A stretch of 41,480 nucleotides of DNA from Sphingomonas sp. S-NIH.Pt15_0812 (GCF_003951315.1 NZ_QLJH01000030.1:1-41480), one strand, 5' to 3'; shown: positions 1 through 9,585, counted from the first letter of the stretch. The notes: generated from the letters alone by a model not told the origin. Translations and numbers: made by a program.

Positions 1-1275
1 GACTATGGCCAGATGCAGGCCATCCTCTCCGGCACGATCGGTGACGTCCATCTGCGCTCCACCAGCGGCATCACCTCGCATGATCTGCTGGAGCGCTATG
101 ATGCGACCCGGGCCGGGGGCCCCCGGCGCGTGTTCGTGCAGATCAACCAGACGCGCATGGAGGCAAATGAAACGCGCATCTGGCGGAGTGGGGCAGACGG
201 TTCGGGCTGGCTGGGCGGGATCAGCTACCTCCACAATCGCACCTTGCTGCGCCGCCTGATCGGCGCCCCCGATCGGCCCCTGCCGGCGACCGGGGTGATC
301 AACGGCGTGACCGAATGGACCGCCTATGGCGAGGGCAGTATCCGCCCCCTTCCCGGCCTGCTTGCCACGGTCGGATTGCGTGCCACCCGGTCCATGCTGA
401 AGGGGCGTGGCGCGGACGTGTCCCCGATCGTCGCTGCGGAGCGCGACGATGCGACCGCGAGCCGGTCGCAGACGATCGTTCTTCCCGCGGCCTCGCTGCT
501 CGTCGACCTCGCGACAGGGTCGAAGCTGTTCGTGCGCTACCAACAGGGGTTTCGGCCGGGTGGCCTCGCGATCGAATCCGACTTCGTTCGCGAGTTCCGC
601 AACGACCGGGTCGCCACGATCGAGGCGGGCATCCGCCACAGCGCGCGCCGCATCGAACTGAGCGCAACCATCGCGCGGGCCGCATGGCGCGACATCCAGG
701 CGGATTTCATCGACGGCTCCGGTTTGCCCAGCACCGCCAATATCGGCAACGGCCGGCTCTGGACGGTCGAGCTGGCGGGCGGCGTGCGGCCGCTGCCGGG
801 TCTGCGGATCGAGGGCGGCGCGACCTATAATGATGGTCAGATCGAAGAGCCCTCCAAGGCGTTGATCGCGCTTGCCCTGCCACCCTATCCCCCGCCGGGC
901 GTCAGCGCTCGCGCCTTGGCGCTCGCGCGTCTCGAACAGATTCCGAACATCGCGCGCTTCACCGGCCGGATCGGCGCGATCTATACCCGCCGTCTCGGCG
1001 ACGCCGAACTGACCCTGGATGGCTGGGCGCGCTATATCGGCTCTTCGCGTCTGGGCGTGGGGCCAGTGCTCGGCCAGCGCCAGGGCGATTATCTCGATAC
1101 CGAAATCACCGCACGGTCGGATTTCACCCGGTTCGGCGTCAGCGCCGGCGTGAGCAACCTCACCAACGCCCGCGGCAACCGCTTCGCGCTCGGCACCCCC
1201 TTCGCCACCGGCCGCGACCAGGTCACTCCGCTGCGCCCGCGTACGATCCGGATCGGATTGGATACGCGGTTCTAG
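1..1275 (+). CDS. TonB-dependent receptor, C-terminal part (5' end outside window)
   Basis: The reading frame is open from base 1 and ends at a TAG at 1273-1275, so only the last 424 residues are present. The visible part is the outer-membrane beta-barrel: alternating hydrophobic/polar strands, a YQQGFRPGG segment typical of TonB receptors, a late NLTNARGNRFALGTPF segment and a terminal aromatic residue (DTRF), the usual outer-membrane assembly signal. Such proteins import large ligands such as siderophores or glycans using TonB-ExbBD energy. The plug domain and TonB box lie upstream of the window, so the substrate cannot be guessed. A 149-base gap separates it from the polysaccharide operon, with which it need not be related. 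Confidence 0.9.
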   Translation, partial: DYGQMQAILSGTIGDVHLRSTSGITSHDLLERYDATRAGGPRRVFVQINQTRMEANETRIWRSGADGSGWLGGISYLHNRTLLRRLIGAPDRPLPATGVINGVTEWTAYGEGSIRPLPGLLATVGLRATRSMLKGRGADVSPIVAAERDDATASRSQTIVLPAASLLVDLATGSKLFVRYQQGFRPGGLAIESDFVREFRNDRVATIEAGIRHSARRIELSATIARAAWRDIQADFIDGSGLPSTANIGNGRLWTVELAGGVRPLPGLRIEGGATYNDGQIEEPSKALIALALPPYPPPGVSARALALARLEQIPNIARFTGRIGAIYTRRLGDAELTLDGWARYIGSSRLGVGPVLGQRQGDYLDTEITARSDFTRFGVSAGVSNLTNARGNRFALGTPFATGRDQVTPLRPRTIRIGLDTRF

Positions 1276-1424
1276 CACGCCGTTCCACATCGGCGGAAAC
1301 CCAAGTGCGCTAACCTCGCGATCCCAGCGTCGTCGCCATAAGACACTGACGACCGCTTCATTATTCTCCCTGAAATCGACGCATCCCGCCAAGGCTGGGC
1401 CGCCACGCCTCCGTCTGAGGAAGG

Positions 1425-2660
1425 ATGCACGGCCACTGTCCCCCTTTCGCCGATCCGAATGCCGCCCCCGTCCTGCTCGACGTGACGCGCCTGATCGAAT
1501 TGCGCTGGACCGGCCGGCAGCCGAACGGGATCGACCGGGTCTGCCTTGCCTATGTGCGGCATTTCGCCGGCATGGCCCGCGCCGTGGTGCAGCATCGCGG
1601 CGTCATCCGGGTCATCGGGGCCGGTGCGTCGCGGCATCTGTTCAATCTCCTCGTCCAGGGCGGACCCTCCACCCGCCCGCGCATCGCCGCGCACCTGGCC
1701 GCCGCCCTGGCGGCCCCCTTGCGCCCGCAGCCGGGCAGCCTGTACCTCAATGTCACCCATACCGATTTCGACCTTCCCGCCCATGGGGAATGGATCGCAC
1801 GCCATGGGTTGCGCCCGATCTATCTGGTGCATGACCTCATCCCCATTCTGCATCCCGAACACTGCCGCCCCCATGCCGTCGCCCGCCATAGCGGTCGCGT
1901 GACGGCGGCCCTGACGCAGGGATCGGGCATCATCGTCGGCAGTCACGCAGTGGCGCACGACCTGCACGATCACGCGGCCCGGCATCGCCTCCCCGTACCG
2001 CCGGTCGTGGTGGCTCCGCTGGCCGGTGCCGATCTGAAGCCGGACGGCGCACAGGCAGTGGGCTGTGATGATTATTTCCTCTGCGTCGGCACGATCGAGA
2101 GTCGCAAGAACCACCGGCTGCTGCTGCGCGTCTGGCAGCAGCTTCATGCCCGTCTGGGAGCGGCGACCCCGCGCCTGGTGATCGTCGGCCGCTGGGGATG
2201 GGGATCAGAGGATTTCCGGGCCGCTCTTCACGCATCGGGCATGACGGACGGCCTCATCCGCATCCTCGACGATTGCGACGATGCGGCACTCGCGTCGCTG
2301 ATGGCCGGTGCCCGCGCGATGCTGATGCCCTCGCTGGCAGAAGGCTTCGGGTTGCCGATGGCCGAGGCGCTGACGCTCGGCATACCGGTGATCGCCAGCG
2401 ACCTGCCCTGTTTTCGCGACGTCGGCCAGGGTATCCCCTGCCTGCTCGATCCCCATGACGCCGACGCTTGGGCAGACCGCATCGAAGCCTTCGATCCCGC
2501 CAAGGGCCAGAGGCAGCGGCGCATCGATGCGCTGCACGGCTATTGCCCGCCGCGCTGGGAGGAGCATTTCGCCACGATCACGCCTTGGTTGGCGGCAATC
2601 AGCGGCACGGCGCCCATCAATTCGGCGCGCCGTCGCCGCAGCCTCAACGTGGAAGTCTGA
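1425..2660 (+). CDS. Glycosyltransferase, GT4-like (first gene of polysaccharide operon)
   Basis: A 411-residue cytoplasmic glycosyltransferase of GT-B fold. The C-terminal half carries the family signature: a FLCVGTIESRKNH segment beginning the nucleotide-sugar binding domain, then PSLAEGFGLPMAEAL with the conserved E-x7-E glutamates that contact the donor sugar nucleotide. The N-terminal half (LDVTRLIELRWTGRQPNGIDRV) resembles the acceptor domain of capsule and exopolysaccharide mannosyl/rhamnosyl-type transferases; the sugar cannot be assigned. The ATG follows a strong GAGGAAGG ribosome site at once. The gene ends 3 bases before the KpsE-like gene and heads a run of eight tightly spaced genes, so it probably adds one sugar of the exported polymer. 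Confidence 0.88.
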   Translation: MHGHCPPFADPNAAPVLLDVTRLIELRWTGRQPNGIDRVCLAYVRHFAGMARAVVQHRGVIRVIGAGASRHLFNLLVQGGPSTRPRIAAHLAAALAAPLRPQPGSLYLNVTHTDFDLPAHGEWIARHGLRPIYLVHDLIPILHPEHCRPHAVARHSGRVTAALTQGSGIIVGSHAVAHDLHDHAARHRLPVPPVVVAPLAGADLKPDGAQAVGCDDYFLCVGTIESRKNHRLLLRVWQQLHARLGAATPRLVIVGRWGWGSEDFRAALHASGMTDGLIRILDDCDDAALASLMAGARAMLMPSLAEGFGLPMAEALTLGIPVIASDLPCFRDVGQGIPCLLDPHDADAWADRIEAFDPAKGQRQRRIDALHGYCPPRWEEHFATITPWLAAISGTAPINSARRRRSLNVEV

Positions 2661-2663
2661 TCC

Positions 2664-3761
2664 GTGTCGTTCCGCCTACCGCGCCCCTCGCCCCTTTTCC
2701 TCACGCTGGTCATCGTCCCGACCTTCGTCGCATTCCTCTACTTCGCCGTCTTCGCCAGCAACGTGTACGTGTCGGAGGCGCGCTTCGTGGTGCGCAGCCC
2801 CAGCAGGGCGGCGCCCACCTCGCTCGGCCAGGTGCTCAGCGGCAGCGGCCTCGCCGGCGCCAGCGAAGAGAGCAATGCCGTCGTCGAATATCTCGAGTCG
2901 CGCAGCGCCCTGGCGGATGCCGATCGGAACGGCCTTCTGACCCGCGCCTACACGGCGGGCTCGGTCTTCGTGTTCGACCGGTTCGGCGGCCTCCTGCCGA
3001 GCAATCGCGAGCGTTTCTTCGACTATTATCTCGGCAAGGTCGAGGTGGAGCCCGATCCGACGACGCAGGTCCTTCATCTGAGCGTCAGCGCCTTCGACCC
3101 GGTCCAGGCGCGCGCGATCAACGAGCGGCTGCTCGAGCAGTCGGAAGCGCTGGTCAATCGCCTCTCCAGCCGGGCGCGCACCGACGCGGTCGCGGTCGCT
3201 GAGGAGGACGCGCGCACCGCGCAGCGCCGTGCCCGGGATGCGGCGGTCGCGCTCGCCAGCTATCGCAATCGCGCCGGCATCGTCGACCCCGAGAAGGAGG
3301 CCGAGTCCCGCCTCCAGGGCATCGCCAAGCTGGAGGACGACCTCGTCACCGTCCGTACCCAGCTCCAGCAGATGGAACAGTTCACGCCCGCCGCGCCGCA
3401 AATCCCCTATCTGCGGAGCCAGGTCGCGACCCTGCAGCGCGAGATCGCAGGCCGCCGATCGGGGGTCGCCGGCGGGCGCAACTCGCTGTCGGCGGCGGGC
3501 GCGCGCTATCAGGTGCTCCTGCTCGACAGCGAGCTCGCCGGCAAGCAACTCGCTGCGGCGCTGATGTCGTTGCAGGATGCGCATGCCGAGGCCCGGCGCA
3601 AGCGCGCCTATGTCGAGCGGATCTCGTCACCCAGCCTGCCCGATTATCCCATCCGTCCACGTCGTCTGGGCGGCGTGCTGGCGGTGCTGGTGCTCGGGCT
3701 GCTCGCCTGGGGCATCGCCTCCGTGCTGTTCGCCGGCATCCGCGAGCATCGCGAGGGATGA
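2664..3761 (+). CDS. kpsE: Capsule export inner-membrane protein, KpsE/CtrB-like polysaccharide co-polymerase
   Basis: A 365-residue protein with one membrane span near the N terminus (about residues 10-30), a long periplasmic part with heptad-rich coiled coil (about 150-320), a proline-rich stretch (PSLPDYPIRPRR) and a second span near the C terminus (about 338-358). This is the layout of KpsE/BexC/CtrB proteins, which bridge the ABC exporter in the inner membrane to the outer-membrane Wza/KpsD channel. The NVYVSEARFVVRS segment after the first span is characteristic of the family. Translation starts at GTG 2664, 3 bases after the previous stop, with GGAAG upstream. Its last codon overlaps the KpsM-like start (ATGA), which suggests translational coupling. 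Confidence 0.9.
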   Translation: MSFRLPRPSPLFLTLVIVPTFVAFLYFAVFASNVYVSEARFVVRSPSRAAPTSLGQVLSGSGLAGASEESNAVVEYLESRSALADADRNGLLTRAYTAGSVFVFDRFGGLLPSNRERFFDYYLGKVEVEPDPTTQVLHLSVSAFDPVQARAINERLLEQSEALVNRLSSRARTDAVAVAEEDARTAQRRARDAAVALASYRNRAGIVDPEKEAESRLQGIAKLEDDLVTVRTQLQQMEQFTPAAPQIPYLRSQVATLQREIAGRRSGVAGGRNSLSAAGARYQVLLLDSELAGKQLAAALMSLQDAHAEARRKRAYVERISSPSLPDYPIRPRRLGGVLAVLVLGLLAWGIASVLFAGIREHREG

Positions 3762-4555
3762 CCGCTTCCGCCGGCCCGTCGCTCCGCCACAGCCTGCGGG
3801 TGCAGGGGCGCGTCCTGTGGGCGCTGCTGCTGCGCGAGATGCTGACCCGCTACGGGCGCCACAATATCGGCTTTCTCTGGCTGTTCGTCGAACCGATGCT
3901 GTTCACGCTCGGCGTCGCGGCCTTGTGGACGGCGGCCAAGGCCTATCATGGCAGCAACCTGCCGATCGTGGCCTTCGCGCTGACCGGCTATTCGAGCGTG
4001 CTCTTGTGGCGCAACATGCCGGGCCGCTGCATCGGCGCGTTGTGGAGCAACCTGTCGCTACTCTACCACCGCAACATCCGCGTGCTCGACATCTATGTCG
4101 CGCGCGTCGCGTTGGAATTCGGCGGTGCTACCATGTCGTTCGCCGGATTGAGCGTGCTGTTCATCACGCTCGGCTGGATCGACCCGCCGCGCAACATCCT
4201 GGAGGTGGTCGGCGGCTGGCTGCTGATCGCCTGGTTCGGCTCCGTGCTGGCGATCACGCTCGGCGCGCTCAGCCATCAGAGCGAACTGGTCGACAAGCTG
4301 TGGCACCCGGCCTCGTACCTGATCTTTCCGCTGTCGGGATCGGCCTTTCTCGTCGATGCGCTGCCGGCCGCCGCGCAGAAATACGTGCTCTACATCCCGA
4401 TGGTCCACGGCACCGAGATCGTGCGCGAGGGCTATTTCGGCAATCGCATCCATGCCCATTACGACCTGGGCTATGTCGTTCCCTTCTGCCTCGTGCTGAC
4501 CTTCATCGCACTGGGCACCACGCAATGGGTCGCGCGGCGGGTGGTGCCGGAATGA
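3758..4555 (+). CDS. kpsM: Capsule polysaccharide ABC transporter permease, KpsM-like
   Basis: A 265-residue integral membrane protein of the ABC-2 permease family, the usual length for KpsM/BexB/CtrC. An amphipathic start followed by LLREMLTRYGRHNIGFLW is the hallmark N-terminal segment of polysaccharide-exporting permeases. About six hydrophobic spans follow. With the KpsT-like ATPase it would form the inner-membrane exporter that moves lipid-linked polymer across the membrane. The start overlaps the kpsE stop and its stop overlaps the next start (ATGA at 4552-4555), so stoichiometric coupled translation is likely. Confidence 0.92.
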   Translation: MTASAGPSLRHSLRVQGRVLWALLLREMLTRYGRHNIGFLWLFVEPMLFTLGVAALWTAAKAYHGSNLPIVAFALTGYSSVLLWRNMPGRCIGALWSNLSLLYHRNIRVLDIYVARVALEFGGATMSFAGLSVLFITLGWIDPPRNILEVVGGWLLIAWFGSVLAITLGALSHQSELVDKLWHPASYLIFPLSGSAFLVDALPAAAQKYVLYIPMVHGTEIVREGYFGNRIHAHYDLGYVVPFCLVLTFIALGTTQWVARRVVPE

Positions 4556-5946
4556 TCAGGCTGAACGACGTCCGCAAGGTCTACCACACCCGGTCGGGCG
4601 ACAATGTCGTGCTCGACGGGGTCGGCTTCGACCTGCATCGCGGCGAGCATCTCGGCGTGCTGGGTCGGAACGGCGCGGGCAAGTCGACAATGGTCCGCCT
4701 GATCAGCGGCGCCGAGCGACCGACCTCGGGCAGCGTCGAGCGGCATATGTCGGTATCCTGGCCGCTGGCCTTTGGCGGGGCGTTCCAGCCGACGCTGTCG
4801 GGCATCGACAATATCCGCTTCATCAGTCGGATCTATGCGCAGGATTTCCAGCGCAACCTCGCCTTCGTGGCGGACTTTTCCGAACTCGGCACCTATCTGC
4901 GCGAGCCGGTGCGCAGCTATTCGTCGGGGATGCGGGCGCGGCTCGCCTTCGCGATCTCGATGATCATCGAATTCGACTGTTTCCTGATCGACGAGATCGG
5001 CGCGGTCGGCGATGCGCGCTTCCACGATCGCTGCAATCATGAACTCTTCGGCAAGCGCGGCGACCGGGCGATGGTGCTCATCTCGCATGATCCGGGCTAT
5101 CTGCGCGACCATTGCAACCGCTTCGCGCTGCTCCATGGCGGCAAGCTGTCGCTGTTCGACGATTTCGACCTCGCCTATGACCGGTTCCGCGAGGTGATCG
5201 GCCTTTCGGCGCCGCCCGCCATCGACCGCACCGCCGCCCCGGATCGCGCCGCGCTGGTCGAGGTCGCGCAGCATCGCGCCCTGGGGGACGACCGCTTCCG
5301 CATGGCGGTGCGCGAGGGCGACTGGAGCCGCGACGCCGGCCATTGGGCCGTCGCGGAGGAACGCTATGCCGCCGCGCTCGCGCTCCACCCCTATCAGCGT
5401 TCCTATTGGGTGCAGCTCGGCCATGTCGCCAAGGAAGGCGGCCATTTCGCCCGGGCCGAACTCGCCTATCGCACCGCCTGCGCGATGGGCGAGCCGGCCG
5501 CCGATGTCGTCGAGCACCTCCGCTTCGTGGTCGCGCAGGCCGGTGACGATCCCGACCGCTGGCCGATCCATCCCTATCGGAAGGGCGATGCGGCCATCCA
5601 GACGCCGGGCCGCCCCGATGTGGCGGCGCTCGCGTGGCTGCTCTGGCACGGTGTGATGCCCGACGACGCGGAGGCACTGGCGCTGCTCCGGCGCCATGGC
5701 AGTTGCGACGCGCTGGCCGCCGCGATGGTCGCGGACCCGCGCTTCCACATGCCGCAGGACGAGGTCGCCGCATCGACTGACCACTCGCATGGCGAGGCGA
5801 TCGGCGTTCTGGCCTTCGCGCACCTCCCGCCCGCCGAAGCGGCCGACATGGTCGCCCGCATGGCCGACGAGCCGGCCTGGCCCCTGGCGCGCGCGGCGGG
5901 CGCCTTTGCCGACTGGCCGCAAACCCGGGAAGCGCTGCACCGATGA
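4552..5946 (+). CDS. kpsT: Capsule ABC transporter ATPase, KpsT-like, with a TPR-like C-terminal extension
   Basis: A 464-residue protein; ordinary KpsT is about 220 residues. Residues 1-220 are a complete ABC ATPase: Walker A GRNGAGKST (38-46), signature YSSGMRA (123-129), Walker B with DE (FLIDEIGAVGD, 144-154) and H-loop His179 (LISHD). The start ATG at 4552 overlaps the kpsM stop, which fixes it; the frame is open upstream but that part overlaps kpsM. Residues from about 222 to 464 form an extra domain. Its helix pairs resemble tetratricopeptide repeats (AEERYAAALALHPYQ, then AELAYRTACAMGEP one repeat later). The extension does not look like the Wzt carbohydrate-binding domain. It may dock a glycosyltransferase or regulate export; that role is inference. 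The stop overlaps the next gene's start. Confidence 0.9.
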   Translation: MIRLNDVRKVYHTRSGDNVVLDGVGFDLHRGEHLGVLGRNGAGKSTMVRLISGAERPTSGSVERHMSVSWPLAFGGAFQPTLSGIDNIRFISRIYAQDFQRNLAFVADFSELGTYLREPVRSYSSGMRARLAFAISMIIEFDCFLIDEIGAVGDARFHDRCNHELFGKRGDRAMVLISHDPGYLRDHCNRFALLHGGKLSLFDDFDLAYDRFREVIGLSAPPAIDRTAAPDRAALVEVAQHRALGDDRFRMAVREGDWSRDAGHWAVAEERYAAALALHPYQRSYWVQLGHVAKEGGHFARAELAYRTACAMGEPAADVVEHLRFVVAQAGDDPDRWPIHPYRKGDAAIQTPGRPDVAALAWLLWHGVMPDDAEALALLRRHGSCDALAAAMVADPRFHMPQDEVAASTDHSHGEAIGVLAFAHLPPAEAADMVARMADEPAWPLARAAGAFADWPQTREALHR

Positions 5947-7235
5947 AGCATGTCCTGATCGACGGATATAATCTGGGGCTGGAGAAGGGGACGGGCGTCG
6001 CCACCTACGCCCGCAACCTCAGCCATGAGGTCGGGCAACTCGGCCATCGCACGTCCGTGCTCTATGGCGACCGCCTGCCGTCGCCCCGCAACCCGCTGCT
6101 GCGCGAGATCGCCTTCTTCGACGGTGACGAAGGGACACGCCGCCGACCGCTGCGCGACATCGCCGGCATCGTCTCGCCCCGCCCCTCGGTGGCGGAGGAG
6201 ATCCAGGTCAGCGGACATGTCATCACCCGGCAGTTCGCCGCGCGTCTGCCGCATCACGATACGCTCTACAATGCGCCCAACGTCTTCCGTCGCGCCAATG
6301 GCCGCTTCAACACCTGGGGCCTCAGCACCCCGGTCCGCCTGCCGGCCGCGCCGGATCTGGCGCACTGGACCTATCCCCTTCCCCTGCACGTCCCCGGCGC
6401 CGCGAACCTCTACACGCTGCACGACCTGGTGCCGCTGCGGCTGCCCTACACCACGCTCGACAACAAGCGCCGCTATCTCGGTTTGATCCGGCGGCTGGCG
6501 AAGACCGCGGACCATATCGTCACCGTGTCCGAATGTTCGCGCCGCGACATCATCGACCTGACCGGCATCGCACCCGACCGCGTCACCAACACCTATCAGT
6601 CGGTCGACATCCCGGCCCGGCTTCGCAGCCTCCCCGAGGAACAGGTCGCCCGGGAGGTGGAGGGCGCGATCGGTGCGCCCTATAAGGGCTATTTCCTGTT
6701 CTGGGGCTCCATCGAGCCCAAGAAGAATGTCGGTCGCATCGTCGAGGCCTATCTGGCCAGCGGGCTCACCACCCCGCTGGTCATCGTGGGTGCCCGCGCC
6801 TGGCGCGCGGAGAACGAGCTACGCCTGCTCGACGCCTTCGCCAACGGCAGGCCCGCCAAGGGCGACGTCCGGCGCGGCCGGATCATCGTCCTGCCCTATG
6901 CCCCCTTCAGCCTGCTCGTCAGCCTGATCCGCGGCGCCAGGGCGGCCCTCTTCCCCTCGCTCTATGAGGGGTTCGGCCTGCCGGTGCTGGAGGCGATGAT
7001 GCTCGGCACGCCGGTCCTCTGCTCCAACACCTCGTCGCTGCCCGAAGTCGCCGGCGACGCCGCGATCGCGGTCGACCCCTATGACACCGCGACGATCACG
7101 GCGAGCCTTCGCGCGCTCGACGCGGATGCGGGGCTGCGGGACGACCTCGCCCGCCGTGGCCTGGCGCAGGCCGCGCTCTTTTCCCCCAACCGTTACCGTG
7201 CCCGGCTCGCCGCGCTTTACCAAAGGTTCCTGTGA
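5943..7235 (+). CDS. Glycosyltransferase, GT4-like
   Basis: A 430-residue GT-B glycosyltransferase. The N terminus reads [26 protein letters not shown] in two steps, the glycine-rich acceptor-side loop typical of GT4 enzymes. The C-terminal domain has [13 protein letters not shown] and [15 protein letters not shown] with the conserved E-x7-E, followed by [15 protein letters not shown]. It is expected to transfer a sugar from a nucleotide donor to the growing capsule chain on the cytoplasmic face. The ATG overlaps the kpsT stop by four bases and the stop overlaps the following lipoprotein start by one base, placing it inside the export operon. Donor and linkage cannot be deduced. Confidence 0.9.
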   Translation: MKHVLIDGYNLGLEKGTGVATYARNLSHEVGQLGHRTSVLYGDRLPSPRNPLLREIAFFDGDEGTRRRPLRDIAGIVSPRPSVAEEIQVSGHVITRQFAARLPHHDTLYNAPNVFRRANGRFNTWGLSTPVRLPAAPDLAHWTYPLPLHVPGAANLYTLHDLVPLRLPYTTLDNKRRYLGLIRRLAKTADHIVTVSECSRRDIIDLTGIAPDRVTNTYQSVDIPARLRSLPEEQVAREVEGAIGAPYKGYFLFWGSIEPKKNVGRIVEAYLASGLTTPLVIVGARAWRAENELRLLDAFANGRPAKGDVRRGRIIVLPYAPFSLLVSLIRGARAALFPSLYEGFGLPVLEAMMLGTPVLCSNTSSLPEVAGDAAIAVDPYDTATITASLRALDADAGLRDDLARRGLAQAALFSPNRYRARLAALYQRFL

Positions 7236-8398
7236 TGCCCGCCCCGTCGCTGCGGCTTGCCGCCCTTCTGTCCACCGCGCTGCTCGCCGGCTGTTCCACG
7301 ATGAGCGCCTCGGGCCCGAGCGTCGGCGCGATCAAGCGTGCGGACCGCGCCCCCGCTGCGGAACGGGGCATAACGGTCCTGCCGCTGGACGAAGCCGCCG
7401 GCCACCGCACCGCCAGCTATGCCCGGTCGCAGCGCTTCGCCGATATCTTCGGGATGGCCCCTGCCGCCGGCACCCTGATCGGGACGGGCGACGTGCTCGA
7501 CATCGCGATCTGGGAAGCGCCGCCAGCGGTCCTGTTCGGCGCCACGGCCCCCGGCGCCGGCATCGGCAATGCGCTGGCGCAGAGCGCCGGCATACCGCAG
7601 CAGGTGGTCGGCGAGGACGGCACCGTCACCATCCCCTTCGTCGGGACCGTCATGGTCCGTGGCCGCACCCCGCAGGATGTCGGCCGCATGGTCGTCGCCC
7701 GGCTCGCCGGTCGCGCCCACAGTCCACAAGCGATCGTCCGCCTCGCGCAGAACGACAGCCGGGCAATGACCGTGATGGGAGAGGTGGGCGCGACCCGCCG
7801 CCTGCCGCTCACGCCGCGTGGCGAACGGCTGCTCGATGTCCTCGCCGCGGCCGGCGGATCGCGCCAGCCGGTCGCCAAGACCACCATCCAGCTCACGCGC
7901 GGCACCCGCACGGCCGCCATGCCGCTCGACGCCATCGTCCGCGACCCCGCGCAGAACGTCACCGTCCAGCCCGGCGACATCGTCACCGCGATCTTCCAGC
8001 CGTACAGCTTCATCGCGCTGGGTGCGGTCGGCCAGAACGCGGAGGTCCCGTTCGAGGGCGGCGGCATTTCCCTGGCCCAGGCTCTCGGCCGTGTCGGCGG
8101 CCTGCGCGACGACCGTGCCAATATTCGCGGGGTCTTCGTCTTCCGCCTCGAACATCCCGAAGCGCTGCCACAGGACGTCGCCACCACGGCGCGCCGCACC
8201 GCCGACGGACGGGTCCCCGTGGTGTACCGCCTCGACCTGGGCCAGGCGACTTCGTTGTTCGCCGCGCAGGATTTCGCGATCCGCGACAAGGATGTGCTCT
8301 ACGTCTCGAACGCGCCGATCGCGGATCTTCAGAAGTTCCTCAGCATCGTCTCCAGCGCCGCCTTCTCGGTGACCGGCATCAACAACGCCTTGCCATGA
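7235..8398 (+). CDS. Outer-membrane polysaccharide export lipoprotein, Wza/KpsD-like
   Basis: A 387-residue lipoprotein. A short signal sequence ends in a lipobox LLAGC with Cys20 as the lipidated residue. A polysaccharide biosynthesis/export domain follows (about 85-190: GTGDVLDIAIWEAPP, then GEDGTVTIPFVGTV) and SLBB-type beta-grasp repeats (MTVMGEVGATRRLPLT; IALGAVGQNAEVPF). Proteins of this family form the outer-membrane and periplasmic channel for capsule export together with KpsE and KpsMT. ATG 7235 shares one base with the upstream stop; a GTG at 7232 is a possible but less likely start. The stop overlaps the next start (ATGA). Confidence 0.9.
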   Translation: MPAPSLRLAALLSTALLAGCSTMSASGPSVGAIKRADRAPAAERGITVLPLDEAAGHRTASYARSQRFADIFGMAPAAGTLIGTGDVLDIAIWEAPPAVLFGATAPGAGIGNALAQSAGIPQQVVGEDGTVTIPFVGTVMVRGRTPQDVGRMVVARLAGRAHSPQAIVRLAQNDSRAMTVMGEVGATRRLPLTPRGERLLDVLAAAGGSRQPVAKTTIQLTRGTRTAAMPLDAIVRDPAQNVTVQPGDIVTAIFQPYSFIALGAVGQNAEVPFEGGGISLAQALGRVGGLRDDRANIRGVFVFRLEHPEALPQDVATTARRTADGRVPVVYRLDLGQATSLFAAQDFAIRDKDVLYVSNAPIADLQKFLSIVSSAAFSVTGINNALP

Positions 8399-9549
8399 TC
8401 GCGCGCGGTCGTTCCACGCCCACGATCTGCATCGACTGCCGCTATATCGGACCACGCCCCAGCGGCATCGCGGAGGTGGTGCGGCGGCTGATCGACCATC
8501 TGCCGGCGCTCGCACCGGAATGGCGATTTCTGCTGCTGCGTCATCCGGCGCATAGCGGGCCGTTGAGCGATGCCGCCAACGTCATCGAACAGGTGGTGCG
8601 GCAGGCCGCCAACGGACCGGCGACGCTGTGGTGGCTGCCCGAAGTCGCCGATCTCTCACGCGTGGATCTGTTTCACGCAACCTTCAACATCATGCCCGCC
8701 GGGCTGACGATGCCGTGCGTCGTGACCATCCACGACATCATGCGCCTGACCCGGCCGGCCTGGTGCCGCACCGGCCTGCGCGGGGTGGTGGAGCAACACT
8801 TCTACGGTCACGGCTTGAAGCGCGCGATCCGCCATGCCGATGCCATTGCCGCGATCAGCGCCGCCACCGCGAGAGAGATCGCGCACTATCATCCGCCCGC
8901 CGCGGCGCGGACGAGCGTCACCGCGTCCGGGGTGGCGCCGCACTTCCGCCCCCTGCCGCCCGATCCCGCCGTCCTGGCCGGCCTGGGCCTCACGCCCGGC
9001 AAGCCCTTCGTCCTGACGATCGGACAGGACGCGCCGTACAAGAATCATGAAGGCGCGCTTCGTGGCTTTGCCGCCGCCTTCCCCGGCGACGCCCCGATCG
9101 AGCTGGTCTTCGTGCAACGCCAGGGGGCGGGCCGGGCCAAGCTGAACGTGCTGGCCAAGGCGCTGGGCGTGGCGGATCGGATCCGCTTTCTGCCAACCGT
9201 GGACGACGCGCAATTGATAACGCTCTACGGTGCAGCGCAGGTCTTGCTCCACCCGTCCCTTGGCGAAGGGTTCGGCAATCCCGTGGCGGAGGCGATGGCC
9301 TGTGGCTGCCCGGTCGTCACCAGCAATATTTCTTCCATGCCCGAAGTGGCCGGAAGTGCGGCCGTGCTCGCCGATCCGTGCGACATCGCTTCGATCGCCA
9401 GCGGATTGCTGGCGGTCGTACAATCGCCCGCCCGGGCGGCGGTAATGCGCAGCGCCGGTCTGGCCCGCGCAGCCGAACTAGACTGGCGGGACTTCGCACT
9501 GGCCAATCTCGCCATCTATCGCCGATTGCTCGCCGATCGGTCGTTCTGA
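8395..9549 (+). CDS. Glycosyltransferase, GT4-like
   Basis: A 384-residue GT-B glycosyltransferase. The start at 8395 is set by the ATGA overlap with the export lipoprotein; the frame is open far upstream but only as a shadow. The N-terminal domain begins CIDCRYIGPRPSGIAEVVRRL, an acceptor-side Gly loop. The donor domain shows VLTIGQDAPYKNHEGAL and PSLGEGFGNPVAEAMACG with both conserved glutamates, then SSMPEVAGSAAVLADP. It most resembles mannosyltransferase-type GT4 enzymes of exopolysaccharide clusters, but specificity is not readable from sequence. It is the third glycosyltransferase of the operon, implying a repeat unit or linker with at least three transfers. Confidence 0.9.
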   Translation: MIARGRSTPTICIDCRYIGPRPSGIAEVVRRLIDHLPALAPEWRFLLLRHPAHSGPLSDAANVIEQVVRQAANGPATLWWLPEVADLSRVDLFHATFNIMPAGLTMPCVVTIHDIMRLTRPAWCRTGLRGVVEQHFYGHGLKRAIRHADAIAAISAATAREIAHYHPPAAARTSVTASGVAPHFRPLPPDPAVLAGLGLTPGKPFVLTIGQDAPYKNHEGALRGFAAAFPGDAPIELVFVQRQGAGRAKLNVLAKALGVADRIRFLPTVDDAQLITLYGAAQVLLHPSLGEGFGNPVAEAMACGCPVVTSNISSMPEVAGSAAVLADPCDIASIASGLLAVVQSPARAAVMRSAGLARAAELDWRDFALANLAIYRRLLADRSF

Positions 9550-9568
9550 CCAAGGTTTTCGACGTTTC

Positions 9569-9584
9569 GCTCCGTCAACGGAGC
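9569..9584 (+). promoter_or_regulatory. Hairpin covering the ribosome-binding site of the CDP-alcohol phosphotransferase gene
   Basis: GCTCCG (9569-9574), loop TCAA, CGGAGC (9579-9584) form a perfect 6-bp stem. The 3' arm contains the GGAG Shine-Dalgarno sequence for the ATG at 9586. A folded RNA would hide the ribosome site, so the last operon gene could be translated less than its neighbours or be controlled. The stem is visible in the sequence; the regulatory role is inferred. Confidence 0.45.
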
Positions 9585-9585
9585 A

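Noticed and set aside
2676..3584. Long minus-strand open frame opposite the KpsE-like gene
   Set aside because: Composition is the mirror of a GC-rich gene, with no ribosome site or family similarity; the plus-strand KpsE-like gene explains the region.
4471..5940. 489-codon minus-strand open frame opposite the KpsT-like gene
   Set aside because: The plus strand has clear ABC ATPase motifs; the minus frame is a shadow due to high GC.
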